Part shown: one piece after another, positions 32,161 through 40,724 of the stretch
Position numbering within the stretch: position 1 is the first letter of the stretch
How the letters are laid out: every line of letters begins with the position of its first letter
NCBI GenBank assembly: GCA_017473335.1
Contig: JAFULN010000021.1
Span: forward strand, 1-59,383
From: Erysipelotrichaceae bacterium
GTDB taxonomy: Bacteria > Bacillota_I > Bacilli_A > Erysipelotrichales > Erysipelotrichaceae
Length of the DNA stretch: 59,383 bases
Reading direction: 5' to 3'
Program-made: the position numbers and the translations under genes
Notes under the pieces: generated by a model
Told to the model about the DNA's origin: nothing
The model's database searches: none
The model's input: only the letters and a program-made list of their open reading frames with translations

Positions 32161-33232
32161 TCTGTTCCCCTGCCATTTTCTGACGCTGTTCTTCATCTAA
32201 AAGAGCCTGAATCACATCATCCAGCTTACCTTCAACAATACGGTCCAGCTGATTGATTGTCAGATGAATACGATGGTCTGTAACGCGATTCTGTGGATAG
32301 TTGTAAGTACGAATCTTTTCAGAACGGTCTCCAGTACCAATCTTAGCACGTCTTACTGCACCTTCTGCTTCATCTTTCTGACGCTGATATTCTTCATAAA
32401 CACGCGCACGAATCAGCTGCATAGCAGTTTCACGGTTTGCATGCTGCGAACGTCCATCCTGACAGTTAACAGTAATACCTGTTGGAATATGTACGATACG
32501 CACTGCAGAGTCAGTCTTATTGATATGCTGTCCACCTGCACCTGATGCACGATGTGTTTCAATCGTCAGATCTGCTGGATCAATTTCAATATCTGTTTCT
32601 TCTGCTTCAGGAAGTACCAGTACAGTCGCAGTAGATGTATGAATACGTCCCTGTGTTTCTGTCTTAGGTACACGCTGTACACGATGTGATCCTGATTCAA
32701 ACTTCAGATGCTTGTACACATCTTCACCTTTTACCATAAATGAAATCAAAGTAAATCCACCAGCTTCAGATTCACTGGCTTCCATAACTTCAATCTTCCA
32801 TCCTTTTGTTTCACCAAAACGGCAATACATTCTATACAGATCCCCTGCAAAGATATTGGCTTCATCACCACCTGCAGCACCGCGAATTTCCACGATGGCA
32901 TTGTGATCATCATTAGGATCCTTTGGAATCAGCAGGACTTCAATGTGTGCAATCAATTCTTCTTTCTTAGGCAAAAGTTCTGAAAGTTCCAGTTCTGCCA
33001 TTTCCTTGATTTCTTCATCATCTTCCTGCATCATTTCTTCTGCCTGTTCAATATGACTCAGCAGTGTTGTCAGTTCTACATAAGCTTCCGCCTGCTGACG
33101 AATTCCTGCCTGTTCCTTGGCCAGTTTAGTCAGCTCTTTTGGATTAGATGTAACTTCTGGATCCATCATCAGATTATTGATTTCTTCATAACGATCATGA
33201 ATCCCTTTCAATCGATTTAACATGACTTCCAT
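32147..33232 (-). CDS. prfA: Peptide chain release factor 1
   Basis: RF1 of 361 aa from the ATG at 33232, with an AGGAGG site. An N-terminal coiled-coil domain, the stop-codon reading region (GSHRVQRVPKTETQGRIHTS) and the catalytic GGQ in ASGAGGQHINKTDSA are intact. It terminates translation at UAA and UAG. The rpmE-prfA-prmC order is conserved in Bacillota. Confidence 0.96.
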   Translation of the reverse strand: MEVMLNRLKGIHDRYEEINNLMMDPEVTSNPKELTKLAKEQAGIRQQAEAYVELTTLLSHIEQAEEMMQEDDEEIKEMAELELSELLPKKEELIAHIEVLLIPKDPNDDHNAIVEIRGAAGGDEANIFAGDLYRMYCRFGETKGWKIEVMEASESEAGGFTLISFMVKGEDVYKHLKFESGSHRVQRVPKTETQGRIHTSTATVLVLPEAEETDIEIDPADLTIETHRASGAGGQHINKTDSAVRIVHIPTGITVNCQDGRSQHANRETAMQLIRARVYEEYQRQKDEAEGAVRRAKIGTGDRSEKIRTYNYPQNRVTDHRIHLTINQLDRIVEGKLDDVIQALLDEEQRQKMAGEQNANL

Positions 33233-33276
33233 GGTCAATTTCCTCCTATATCATCATTTCTTCTTTAACATTATAC

Positions 33277-33308
33277 CAAAAAAAATAAGGGTGGAATTCC
33301 CTTATTTT
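33277..33308 (-). terminator. Terminator of rpmE
   Basis: Minus-strand stem AATAAGGG/CCCTTATT is followed by a run of eight T; the rpmE stop lies within. Confidence 0.88.
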
Positions 33309-33510
33309 ATTTAATGCCGTACTTCTTATTGAACTTTTCAATACGTCCAGCTGCAGCAGCGAAACGCTGTCTACCAGTATAGAATGGATGGCAGTTTGAG
33401 CAAGTATCTACCTTGATGCTATCCTTGATAGAACCTGATTCAAATGTAGCGCCGCATGACTGGCAAGTTACTGTGCATTTCTTGTAGTTTGGATGAATTC
33501 CTTTTTTCAT
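33307..33510 (-). CDS. rpmE: 50S ribosomal protein L31, zinc-binding type
   Basis: A 67-aa L31 from the ATG at 33510 with an AAGGAGAG site; the longer upstream reading is rejected. [20 protein letters not shown] and [12 protein letters not shown] carry the cysteine zinc ligands, so this is the zinc-containing (C+) form. An RNA stem lies in the leader. Confidence 0.95.
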   Translation of the reverse strand: MKKGIHPNYKKCTVTCQSCGATFESGSIKDSIKVDTCSNCHPFYTGRQRFAAAAGRIEKFNKKYGIK

Positions 33511-33529
33511 GTCTTTCTCTCCTTCCGCC

Positions 33530-33594
33530 TTGGGTATCTCATCAACCCAAAGTAAGTGCTCATAAATGATACCATGCTTAAGGTGTTTCCGCAA
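33530..33594 (-). promoter_or_regulatory. Promoter and leader stem of rpmE
   Basis: Minus-strand -35 TTGCGG (33589-33594) and -10 TATCAT (33566-33571) are spaced by 17 bases. The leader folds a TTGGGT/ACCCAA stem (33530-33535 with 33545-33550) just before the ribosome site, where L31 autoregulatory leaders are known in bacteria. Confidence 0.65.
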
Positions 33595-33642
33595 GCACTT
33601 TTTAAGCAGAAAACACCGTTTTTAATGCACTTTTTATGATTC

Positions 33643-34683
33643 TTAATGAAGTGGGTGCAAATCAATTTCTGCATTCATTCTGCATACAAATTCTGCCAGT
33701 AAATCAATAATCTGCTCAACATCTTTTAAATCCAGTGTTTCAACTGATGAGTGCATATAACGTAATGGAATCGATACCAGTGCAGTTGGAACACCTTCAT
33801 TGGTAAAATGAATCTTATCTGCATCTGTTCCTGTTCTGCCTGGTGCAATTTCATACTGAAGTGGAATATTTAAATCTTTTGCACAAGCTTCTAAAAGTGC
33901 ATTCATTTTTTTAGATACGATTGAACTTAAACATAAAACTGGTCCTTTGCCTAATTCAACTTCACCTGTTGATGTCCCATTAACACCATCATAATCACTT
34001 GTAAAAGTTACATCGACCGCAATTGCACACGTAGGCTTTACTTTGGATGCTGCCCAGTAAGCTCCTCGCATAGATGTTTCTTCACCTGTCGTTGTTGCTG
34101 CATATACGCCTGTCTGACAGCCTTTTTTCTTCGCCTTGATGAGTGTTTCAATGACAATAAACGCACCAATACGATCATCCATAGCACGTGCAGCAACACG
34201 ATTATTCATCAATTCAAGCACATCTGTTTTAGCACATACAGGATCACCCACAGATACCATTTTTAAAGCCTCTTCTTTTGAAGAAGCACCAATATCAATC
34301 GTCAAATCTGTACAAGACAAATCATTACGTTTTATTAAGGATGAATTCGTAATCACAACTCCATTCACAAATCCTGTTTTTGTCTTAATCTGTACCTGAG
34401 TCCCTAAATACAGTACTGCACGTACTCCTCCAGCATTGGTCACTTTTAATGACCCATCAGATTGAACAGATGTAATAATCATCCCAATTTCATCAATATG
34501 TCCACAAAGCAGAACTTTTGTTTCTGATAAAGGATTCAACACAGAAATCACATTTCCTGTATAATCACTCAAAATATCATCTGCAGTCTCATTCATATGA
34601 TGAATGACCTTCTTTTGCAGCTCTTCTTCATGCCCTGATACTGAACATGTCTTTAACATTTCATATAAAAACTCTTTATTCAT
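33643..34683 (-). CDS. M42-family aminopeptidase
   Basis: Metallo-aminopeptidase of 346 aa from the ATG at 34683 behind AGGAGG. Zinc ligands and catalytic residues sit in CGHIDEIG, RAMDDR (bridging Asp), TTGEET (catalytic Glu pair), AVDVTF and the final RYMHSSVE. Members (PepA/FrvX/glutamyl aminopeptidase-like) form large cytoplasmic particles that trim peptides. It follows a MATE transporter gene by overlap. Confidence 0.9.
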   Translation of the reverse strand: MNKEFLYEMLKTCSVSGHEEELQKKVIHHMNETADDILSDYTGNVISVLNPLSETKVLLCGHIDEIGMIITSVQSDGSLKVTNAGGVRAVLYLGTQVQIKTKTGFVNGVVITNSSLIKRNDLSCTDLTIDIGASSKEEALKMVSVGDPVCAKTDVLELMNNRVAARAMDDRIGAFIVIETLIKAKKKGCQTGVYAATTTGEETSMRGAYWAASKVKPTCAIAVDVTFTSDYDGVNGTSTGEVELGKGPVLCLSSIVSKKMNALLEACAKDLNIPLQYEIAPGRTGTDADKIHFTNEGVPTALVSIPLRYMHSSVETLDLKDVEQIIDLLAEFVCRMNAEIDLHPLH

Positions 34684-34691
34684 ACATCCTC

Positions 34692-36059
34692 CTAGTTTGA
34701 CGTTTCTGCCGTCAAATTGTGTACCCACTTTTCCTTGCGAACCATTTTAAAAGAAATGACCAGTTTAATAAAATCTGTCGCTTGTCCTACTAAATACAGC
34801 CCAATAATTGGAAGATTTGTAAAATATGTCGCCAGCCCCAGCAAAGGAATATTGCAGGTCCACATAAATCCTGAATCCATCAATAATGTGTTTTTTGTAT
34901 CCCCGCCTGCACGCAAAATAAAGTAGCACATGCAGGTAAACATATAATTCCAGAACATAAGTCCTTGTATATGAAGCATCGATACTGCCACTTCTTTAGC
35001 TGCCTCTGTAACATTGTACAAATTTGGAACAATATAGCTTGAACCAAACATAGCTGCTCCAAACACTATTGCCAGTGCAGTACTAAACCCCAGCAAACGA
35101 TAGCCATTGTCACGCGCTTCTTCAAGATGGTTTGCTCCAAGTTCCTGTGAAATCAAAACATTCGAAGCAACAGCCATACCACCAAACAAGACAAAGAAAA
35201 GATCTGAAGTTGTGGATGAAATAGAATACCCTGACATTACTTCTGGACCACGAGTACTATAGAATTTAAAAATCGTTGCCATTCCAGTAGACCATAGTAC
35301 TTCATTTACTGCCAAAGGCGCAGCCTTAATCATAATACGCTTTGCCAAATCAAGTGGAAACTTCATGACATTCTTTACACGTGTCTTAAATGGCATATCT
35401 GAGCATTTTAGCACCACCAGCAAAGTTACCATTTCAAACACACGTGCAATCAGTGTAGCCAATGCAGCACCTTTTACACCCATCATAGGAAAACCAAAGT
35501 GCCCAAAGATAAAAATATAGTTAAATGCACAGTTGCACAATGCAGTTAAAATACCAATAATTAATGGTTTTTTCGTTTCACCACAGGCACGAAATGCATT
35601 CGTGATACTTAATGAAAGTGCCATAGGAAAAAATGTATAAGCTGCAACTCCAATATAATCAATACTCTCTTTTAAGATATACACATCATCTGTAAAAAAC
35701 TTCACAATCATCTCTGGAACAAAAAGTCCAGCCAGCCCAAAGGGAACCATAATGACAAAAGCACTAAGAATTGAAAAACGAAAAGATTCTTTGATTTTCT
35801 GCATATCTTTCGCTCCAAAGTACTGGGCAATAAATATAGCAGCTGCAGCCAGTACTCCATTGGTTCCAAACGTCGCAATCATATAATAACGATTGACAGC
35901 TGCAACACCACCCAATGCAGCATCTCCCAGCTGTCCAACCATCATATTATCAATCAAGTTGACAGAACTGGTAATTAGCTGCTGAAACATCAATGGAATC
36001 GCTACAGCCAAGGCAGTTTTATAAAACTCTTTATTTCCAACGTATTTTCTCCAATTCAC
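34692..36059 (-). CDS. MATE-family multidrug efflux transporter
   Basis: Twelve-helix MATE transporter of 455 aa. The GTG at 36059 is preferred, with a GTGAG site; a TTG farther upstream is not needed. ALAVAIPLMFQQLITSSVNLIDNMMVGQLGD opens the first bundle and the second bundle begins around residue 235. It exports drugs or metabolites using Na+ or H+. Its 3' end covers the likely M42 peptidase start region by a few bases. Confidence 0.9.
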   Translation of the reverse strand: MNWRKYVGNKEFYKTALAVAIPLMFQQLITSSVNLIDNMMVGQLGDAALGGVAAVNRYYMIATFGTNGVLAAAAIFIAQYFGAKDMQKIKESFRFSILSAFVIMVPFGLAGLFVPEMIVKFFTDDVYILKESIDYIGVAAYTFFPMALSLSITNAFRACGETKKPLIIGILTALCNCAFNYIFIFGHFGFPMMGVKGAALATLIARVFEMVTLLVVLKCSDMPFKTRVKNVMKFPLDLAKRIMIKAAPLAVNEVLWSTGMATIFKFYSTRGPEVMSGYSISSTTSDLFFVLFGGMAVASNVLISQELGANHLEEARDNGYRLLGFSTALAIVFGAAMFGSSYIVPNLYNVTEAAKEVAVSMLHIQGLMFWNYMFTCMCYFILRAGGDTKNTLLMDSGFMWTCNIPLLGLATYFTNLPIIGLYLVGQATDFIKLVISFKMVRKEKWVHNLTAETSN

Positions 36060-36102
36060 GTTCTCACAACCTTTCAATGGGTATAGGATATCATATTTCC
36101 CT

Positions 36103-36130
36103 AAACAAAAGAAGAGGGCCTTTAGCCCTC
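36103..36130 (-). terminator. Terminator of the SdpI-ABC operon
   Basis: Stem GAGGGC/GCCCTC is followed on the minus strand by TTCTTTTGTTT; the permease stop codon overlaps it. Confidence 0.7.
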
Positions 36131-37663
36131 AATAGGTTTTCTTTGAATGATATGCCATTCTATAACACAAACAAGCAGAATCAGTATCAACATAAACAAA
36201 TGCACCCACATTTGATCTGTCACAATTAAAAGCACAATCATCACAACAGACACAATCATTGGGATAAAAATTCCAATCAAAACAGACAATCCTTGTTTAA
36301 TCACCTGTACTTCATTGGTCCATTTGTAGTTTTGAAACAGAACATTTCCCAGCATTCCATTGATTGCGCTAAACACATTGACCAGTACCGGAAAGCACAA
36401 TCCAAGGATACAATTTAACCCTGTCAATTGAAAACGAATCACTATAAGAAAACTACCCACGATAACAATTGGAAGGTTCAACATCAGATTCATCCAAATT
36501 TTAGATATCTTGATGTCTCTTTCATAAACAGGCAAGCTTTGAATCAGCCATAAGCCTTTTCCTTCCAAAGACAGTGCACAGGCACTTGTACAGCACATTG
36601 AACAAACCATTGCGAAAATAGCTGGAAATATAAGTGTTATTTTCTCTAAAGAGACAGGTAATTCCATCATCATGATAAGTTCATCCATAGGTATCATATA
36701 GGCCATTACAACTAAAACAATTCCTAAAATCAATCCAATAAGAGTATTGGATACATATAAACTGCTTGAAAAATAATGACGAAATTCTTTTATAATCAGA
36801 GCTTTCATGATCGATGCAGAGCGCAAAGAACGAAACGAATAAGTGCTTTCTGTTTGATTCTCTATAGATGAAAGTACCTTCAGATAATGATGCGAAATCC
36901 ACTGAAATACCATCCAAAACAAAGCAATGGAAACGACAATGAATATCATCAAAAAAGAAACATTCCCGTTGAGTGAACCTTCAGCTAAAAAAGTAAAAGG
37001 GCTCAACTGCACAGTACTGCTTATATTCCCTGCAATCTCAATGATTTGAGATTCACTGCTAAGTACATTGATTAAAGAAGGCATCAAAAACATGAAACCA
37101 CACAACAAGACAATGGTCATCAGTGTTGTATTTTTAAATTTACTGCTGATTGAAAAAATCCACGATGAACAAATAATCCCTATACTCATCGGAATCAAGA
37201 CAAGAAATGGACAACAAATCATACTCATGAAAAAGATATGCCACTGTCCATGATACAACCCTAATACAAAGCTTCCTGAAACAAGGAATACAAAAGCAAT
37301 CAGCCAGTTTATCAAAAAGATTGTACTGCATTTTGTCATTAAAATCATTTTCAATGAAACAGGAAAACTCATCAACATTTTTATGTCACTTGCTCCATAG
37401 AGCTGATGACCCGCTTTCATGAGTGTGGTCATTAAAACAATAAGAAATACTGAATTGATATAAATAGGCATTATACTTTCAGGACTTCCTAGCCAATACA
37501 AACCAAATGCACTTCCTCCACAATAAAACATGCACGCTACTATTACAGCACTGTATAAACATGACATCAAGATAGTTTTCCATCGTTTATCCTGAAGAAT
37601 CTGAAGGCTTACAAGCAACTGAAACAATTCATGCTTCACCAGATGCAACATTACCTTACTCAT
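36122..37663 (-). CDS. ABC transporter permease (ABC-2 type)
   Basis: From the ATG at 37663 (GGAGGTG upstream, overlapping the ATPase stop) the protein is 513 aa with about twelve to fourteen hydrophobic helices and no large soluble domain. It pairs with the ATPase encoded upstream to make an exporter, probably with two copies of each half. The fused double-length permease resembles exporters of antimicrobial peptides or lantibiotic-like compounds. Substrate unknown. Confidence 0.8.
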   Translation of the reverse strand: MSKVMLHLVKHELFQLLVSLQILQDKRWKTILMSCLYSAVIVACMFYCGGSAFGLYWLGSPESIMPIYINSVFLIVLMTTLMKAGHQLYGASDIKMLMSFPVSLKMILMTKCSTIFLINWLIAFVFLVSGSFVLGLYHGQWHIFFMSMICCPFLVLIPMSIGIICSSWIFSISSKFKNTTLMTIVLLCGFMFLMPSLINVLSSESQIIEIAGNISSTVQLSPFTFLAEGSLNGNVSFLMIFIVVSIALFWMVFQWISHHYLKVLSSIENQTESTYSFRSLRSASIMKALIIKEFRHYFSSSLYVSNTLIGLILGIVLVVMAYMIPMDELIMMMELPVSLEKITLIFPAIFAMVCSMCCTSACALSLEGKGLWLIQSLPVYERDIKISKIWMNLMLNLPIVIVGSFLIVIRFQLTGLNCILGLCFPVLVNVFSAINGMLGNVLFQNYKWTNEVQVIKQGLSVLIGIFIPMIVSVVMIVLLIVTDQMWVHLFMLILILLVCVIEWHIIQRKPIEG

Positions 37664-38366
37664 CCAGCACCTCCAAGAAAAGCTCTTCCAGACTTTGATT
37701 CTGACATAAAGTTTCCATCTTGTCACAAACAACCAGATGTCCATCTTTCATAATGGCAGCACGTGTACAAAGTTTTTCTGCAACTTCCAAAACATGAGTT
37801 GAAAAGATAATCACACCACCCTGTTCACACATTTGTTTCATTCGATTTTTTAGTTTAAAAGATGCGAGTGGATCTAATCCTACAAATGGTTCATCCATTA
37901 AAATCAGATCAGGATTATGAACAAAGGCTGAGATCAAGGCAAGCTTCTGTTTCATCCCATGTGAATAGGAAGAAATCTTATTTCCTAAAGCTGAAGTTAA
38001 GTCAAAATCATCTGAAAGTTCTTTAATTTTCATTGTACGAGCTTCAGAAGAAACACGATAAATATCACATATAAAATTCAAATATTCAATCCCAGTCAAA
38101 TAATCATACAATTCAGGATTATCCGGAAGAAAGGCCATCTTCTTTTTACATTCAACAGGTTCTTTAGAAATAGACTTTCCATCAATAAGGATTTCACCCT
38201 GTTCAAAGTTTAAAATACCTGCAATAGATTTTAAAGTTGTTGTTTTTCCAGCACCATTGTGTCCAATCAAACCAAACAGTTCTCCTTTTTGGATTTCTAG
38301 ATTCAAATTATCCACTGCCCTTTTCCCACTTTTATATGTTTTCGAAAAATGATTAATCTTCAGCAT
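37656..38366 (-). CDS. ABC transporter ATP-binding protein
   Basis: A 236-aa ATPase with Walker A GHNGAGKTT, signature YSHGMKQKLAL, Walker B LILMDEPFVGLDP and the H-loop FSTHVLE. It overlaps both neighbours: the SdpI-like gene upstream and the permease downstream, so all are co-translated. Confidence 0.94.
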   Translation of the reverse strand: MLKINHFSKTYKSGKRAVDNLNLEIQKGELFGLIGHNGAGKTTTLKSIAGILNFEQGEILIDGKSISKEPVECKKKMAFLPDNPELYDYLTGIEYLNFICDIYRVSSEARTMKIKELSDDFDLTSALGNKISSYSHGMKQKLALISAFVHNPDLILMDEPFVGLDPLASFKLKNRMKQMCEQGGVIIFSTHVLEVAEKLCTRAAIMKDGHLVVCDKMETLCQNQSLEELFLEVLDE

Positions 38367-38997
38367 GTTTTTTCTCCTTTTGATAGATTGACCATGAATA
38401 AATCACGGGAATAACGACAGAAACAAACACAGGAAGCAAAACAACAAACCAAGGTACCTTTAAAAAAGGTGTAATCAACATCCAGAAGCCAGCTATCACA
38501 AATAAAAATCCACCCAAACGATGTGTTTTTCTCCAGTTTTCTTCTGATTCAAGCGTCCACGGAAGTTTAATTCCCATTGTATAGTTTTGACGAACTTTCG
38601 GTAGATAATTACCAATCACAACAAGCAAAGCACCAACCAGCACAGGTGCTGCCATTTCAATGTGTATATCTTTGCCTAAAGACTTCAAAATCACTAGTCC
38701 ATTCATCAAACAAGAAATGACAGGCACAATCCACACTGTCATCACCACCATTTGTCGAGGATAGTTTTTCTTTTTTGGATCTGCGTTCATCATAAACAAG
38801 ACGAATACCTGCAAAGCACAAAGCATCAAAGGAATGCCAAAGACCGCAAAAGCCTTTGAACTGTATCCATCCGCAATTCCTTCTGCATTAAAATGTGTCG
38901 GCATCATATCAGGTAATTCATTGTAAACGCACGCCCCTGCAATAACAGGCAGAAAACATACAAGTACAGGTACAAGATATTGTTTAATTGTTTTCAT
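38353..38997 (-). CDS. SdpI/DUF1648-family membrane protein
   Basis: A 214-aa membrane protein from the ATG at 38997, with GGAGG. The N-terminal DUF1648 region (LPDMMPTHFNAEGIADGYSS) is followed by the SdpI segment NYTMGIKLPWTLESEENWRKTHRLGG. In Bacillus, SdpI gives immunity to the SdpC toxin and signals to the SdpR repressor. Here it is followed by an ABC exporter, and the SdpR-like gene precedes it, but no sdpABC toxin genes are present in the window. Confidence 0.85.
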   Translation of the reverse strand: MKTIKQYLVPVLVCFLPVIAGACVYNELPDMMPTHFNAEGIADGYSSKAFAVFGIPLMLCALQVFVLFMMNADPKKKNYPRQMVVMTVWIVPVISCLMNGLVILKSLGKDIHIEMAAPVLVGALLVVIGNYLPKVRQNYTMGIKLPWTLESEENWRKTHRLGGFLFVIAGFWMLITPFLKVPWFVVLLPVFVSVVIPVIYSWSIYQKEKKHAED

Positions 38998-39262
38998 CTT
39001 TATTTCCTCCAAACTGTGACAGCCATAGCATCACTTCTTCAAACACGCTGGCATTTAATTCATAATAAATATAATTCTTTTGTTTATTTTCAGTAATCAG
39101 TTCTGCCTTTTTTAACTGTGAGAGATGATAGCTGACAGTCGCCTGGGTCATATCAAACCTCGAAGCAATTTCACCTGCAGATAGTCTTCCACTCTTCAGC
39201 ATGACTAATATTTCTCTACGCACTGGATCTCCCAATGCCTTAAACGTATCTGCAAACCCCAT
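38984..39262 (-). CDS. ArsR-family autorepressor, SdpR-like
   Basis: A 92-aa winged-helix repressor: FKALGDPVRREILVML, GEIASRFDMTQATVSYHLSQLKKAELI, with the wing KQKNYIYYEL. No metal-binding Cys pair is visible, as in SdpR rather than ArsR. It is the first gene of the operon and overlaps the SdpI-like gene. Two near-identical dyads lie upstream and are probably its operators. Confidence 0.88.
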   Translation of the reverse strand: MGFADTFKALGDPVRREILVMLKSGRLSAGEIASRFDMTQATVSYHLSQLKKAELITENKQKNYIYYELNASVFEEVMLWLSQFGGNKDENN

Positions 39263-39270
39263 AAAACCTC

Positions 39271-39349
39271 CTATTTAGAAAATATCCTAAATAGATTATA
39301 TCATTATTTTTCAAAAAACAAAGAACTATTTAGAGGATTTTCTAAATAG
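39271..39349. promoter_or_regulatory. Twin dyad operators upstream of the SdpR-like gene
   Basis: Arms CTATTTAG and CTAAATAG, with eight-base centres, occur at 39271-39294 and again at 39326-39349, start-to-start 55 bases. Both flank the repressor's promoter region, so cooperative or looped binding is likely. The second dyad is also part of a terminator. Confidence 0.75.
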
Positions 39350-39355
39350 TTCTTT
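39320..39355 (-). terminator. Terminator of the 39342-39842 gene, containing a dyad
   Basis: Minus-strand stem AAAGAACTATTTAG/CTAAATAGTTCTTT is followed by TTTTTTG. The gene's stop codon begins the right arm. Confidence 0.75.
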
Positions 39356-39842
39356 CAATCACATCTGCAAGTACAGGAACACTCAGCGGATATTCTAGAG
39401 TTCCATTCATCCCTGTATCCATTGCCTTGATAAGTTCTTCCAAGTTTTCTGATTTGGTGATGCCATAGATAGGAACATTATCTTTAAAACATCGTATCTT
39501 TTGAACATGTTTTGCATCAGTTGCCTTCAATTCCACCAGCACAGCATCAGCATCTGCTACTTCCATTTTATTTTTCCATTTTAATGGACGAAGCTCAATA
39601 TGAACCTGTTTCATTTCTTCCACAAGATGTTTCTCGTAGTATTTTTCATCAATCAGTACAACACTGTATTGACTGCACTGTTTTTCTTGAAGAATCATTC
39701 TCTTCAATTGCGCCACAGCATCCGCTAAAAACTTTTTATTCCTGTATTCTGCTATTTTCTGCTGAATACATAAAAAAATCAAGAATGCACTCACTAAATA
39801 AGACAAATCAGGAAATTCTATATCCGGATTGACAATAGTCAT
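39342..39842 (-). CDS. Membrane-tethered pseudo-receiver-like protein, unknown
   Basis: A 166-aa protein with an N-terminal hydrophobic segment (LSYLVSAFLIFLCIQQ), a helical linker and a C-terminal alpha/beta domain (ADAVLVELKATDAKHVQKI, VPIYGITKSENLEELI, TLEYPLSVPVLADVIE) whose helix/strand order resembles a response-regulator receiver. The phospho-acceptor Asp is not evident, so it may be a pseudo-receiver. An AAAGGAT site precedes the ATG. No function assigned. Confidence 0.6.
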   Translation of the reverse strand: MTIVNPDIEFPDLSYLVSAFLIFLCIQQKIAEYRNKKFLADAVAQLKRMILQEKQCSQYSVVLIDEKYYEKHLVEEMKQVHIELRPLKWKNKMEVADADAVLVELKATDAKHVQKIRCFKDNVPIYGITKSENLEELIKAMDTGMNGTLEYPLSVPVLADVIERTI

Positions 39843-39980
39843 AATTCTAATATCCTTTCTATATTAATTCTTTCAGGTTCATTATATCATTGCCTATCAT
39901 CGTTTGTTTCAACAAGAAAACGTCACATTTCGACCCCTAAATAGTCATTCAATCACACTCTGCTCATAACAAAATAGAAA

Positions 39981-40035
39981 TCCCATAGAGTACCAACATC
40001 ACAAAGACATCAAGGAGGATAAACACTCTATGGGA
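39981..40035 (-). terminator. Large-loop hairpin after the flavoprotein operon
   Basis: An 11-bp inverted repeat TCCCATAGAGT/ACTCTATGGGA with a 33-base loop is followed on the minus strand by TTTCTATTTT. It probably terminates the operon, though the loop is unusually long. Confidence 0.5.
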
Positions 40036-40040
40036 AAGAA

Positions 40041-40715
40041 TTAATTATTTTGATTTTTTGATAATTCAACCAAATGTTGACCAAGATTATATGCTTTTTG
40101 AAGTTCTAATGGAAACTGTATCTCTTTTTGATTTCTTTTATGTTCAGGATCAAAAATAGTAACAGTATAGCGTGAATAATCGTTTACCTGATAAGTATCA
40201 CAGCAGTACATGGATTCACAATGGCCCAAAATCCCTTTCAGATTCTTTTCATTGCTTCTAAGCCGCTGATCCATACCATATTGTCTTAACTGAGTCTCAT
40301 TCGCATTCATCGTGTATATGAATGCAGAAGGGACTATTTTCTTCCTCTTCGTAATGCGATGACCATTTTCGTCAATAGCATACGTATCTAGAGGGAATAG
40401 AAAACGTTCCATCAATGAACGAACCATCCCTGTAACCTGGCCATAATAGATGGGCGAACCAATGATCAATACATCTGCATCAAGACACTTTTGTAATACA
40501 GGAGTCAATTCATCTTTGTAAAAACAAAGATACTGGTCCATACTCGTTTTTAAATGACATGCCATACAACTGATACACCCTTTAAAGCAGTAATCATATA
40601 AATGAATAAGTTCAACTTCTGCTCCACAAGATGCAGCGCCTTTCAACGCTTCCTGACACAACAGGTCAGTATTCCAATTTCTTCGAGGACTGCCATTAAT
40701 TGCGATAACTTTCAT
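40041..40715 (-). CDS. Iron-sulfur-type NADPH-dependent flavin reductase/flavodoxin-like protein
   Basis: About 224 aa from the ATG at 40715. The flavodoxin-like FMN loop INGSPRRNWNT opens the protein and IGSPIYYGQVTG binds the flavin. A cluster of closely spaced cysteines (CFKGCISCMAC) resembles the compact Fe-S motif of Isf-type flavoproteins. Such proteins pass electrons from NAD(P)H or ferredoxin to flavin or organic acceptors. It is the last gene of an operon with a second reductase, nitroreductase and GH1 glucosidase. Confidence 0.82.
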   Translation of the reverse strand: MKVIAINGSPRRNWNTDLLCQEALKGAASCGAEVELIHLYDYCFKGCISCMACHLKTSMDQYLCFYKDELTPVLQKCLDADVLIIGSPIYYGQVTGMVRSLMERFLFPLDTYAIDENGHRITKRKKIVPSAFIYTMNANETQLRQYGMDQRLRSNEKNLKGILGHCESMYCCDTYQVNDYSRYTVTIFDPEHKRNQKEIQFPLELQKAYNLGQHLVELSKNQNN

Positions 40716-40724
40716 CAATTTCAC

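Noticed and set aside
40005-40021. AAGGAGG-like sequence on the plus strand at 40013-40019.
   Set aside because: No plus-strand ORF follows; it lies in the loop of the large hairpin that ends the flavoprotein operon.
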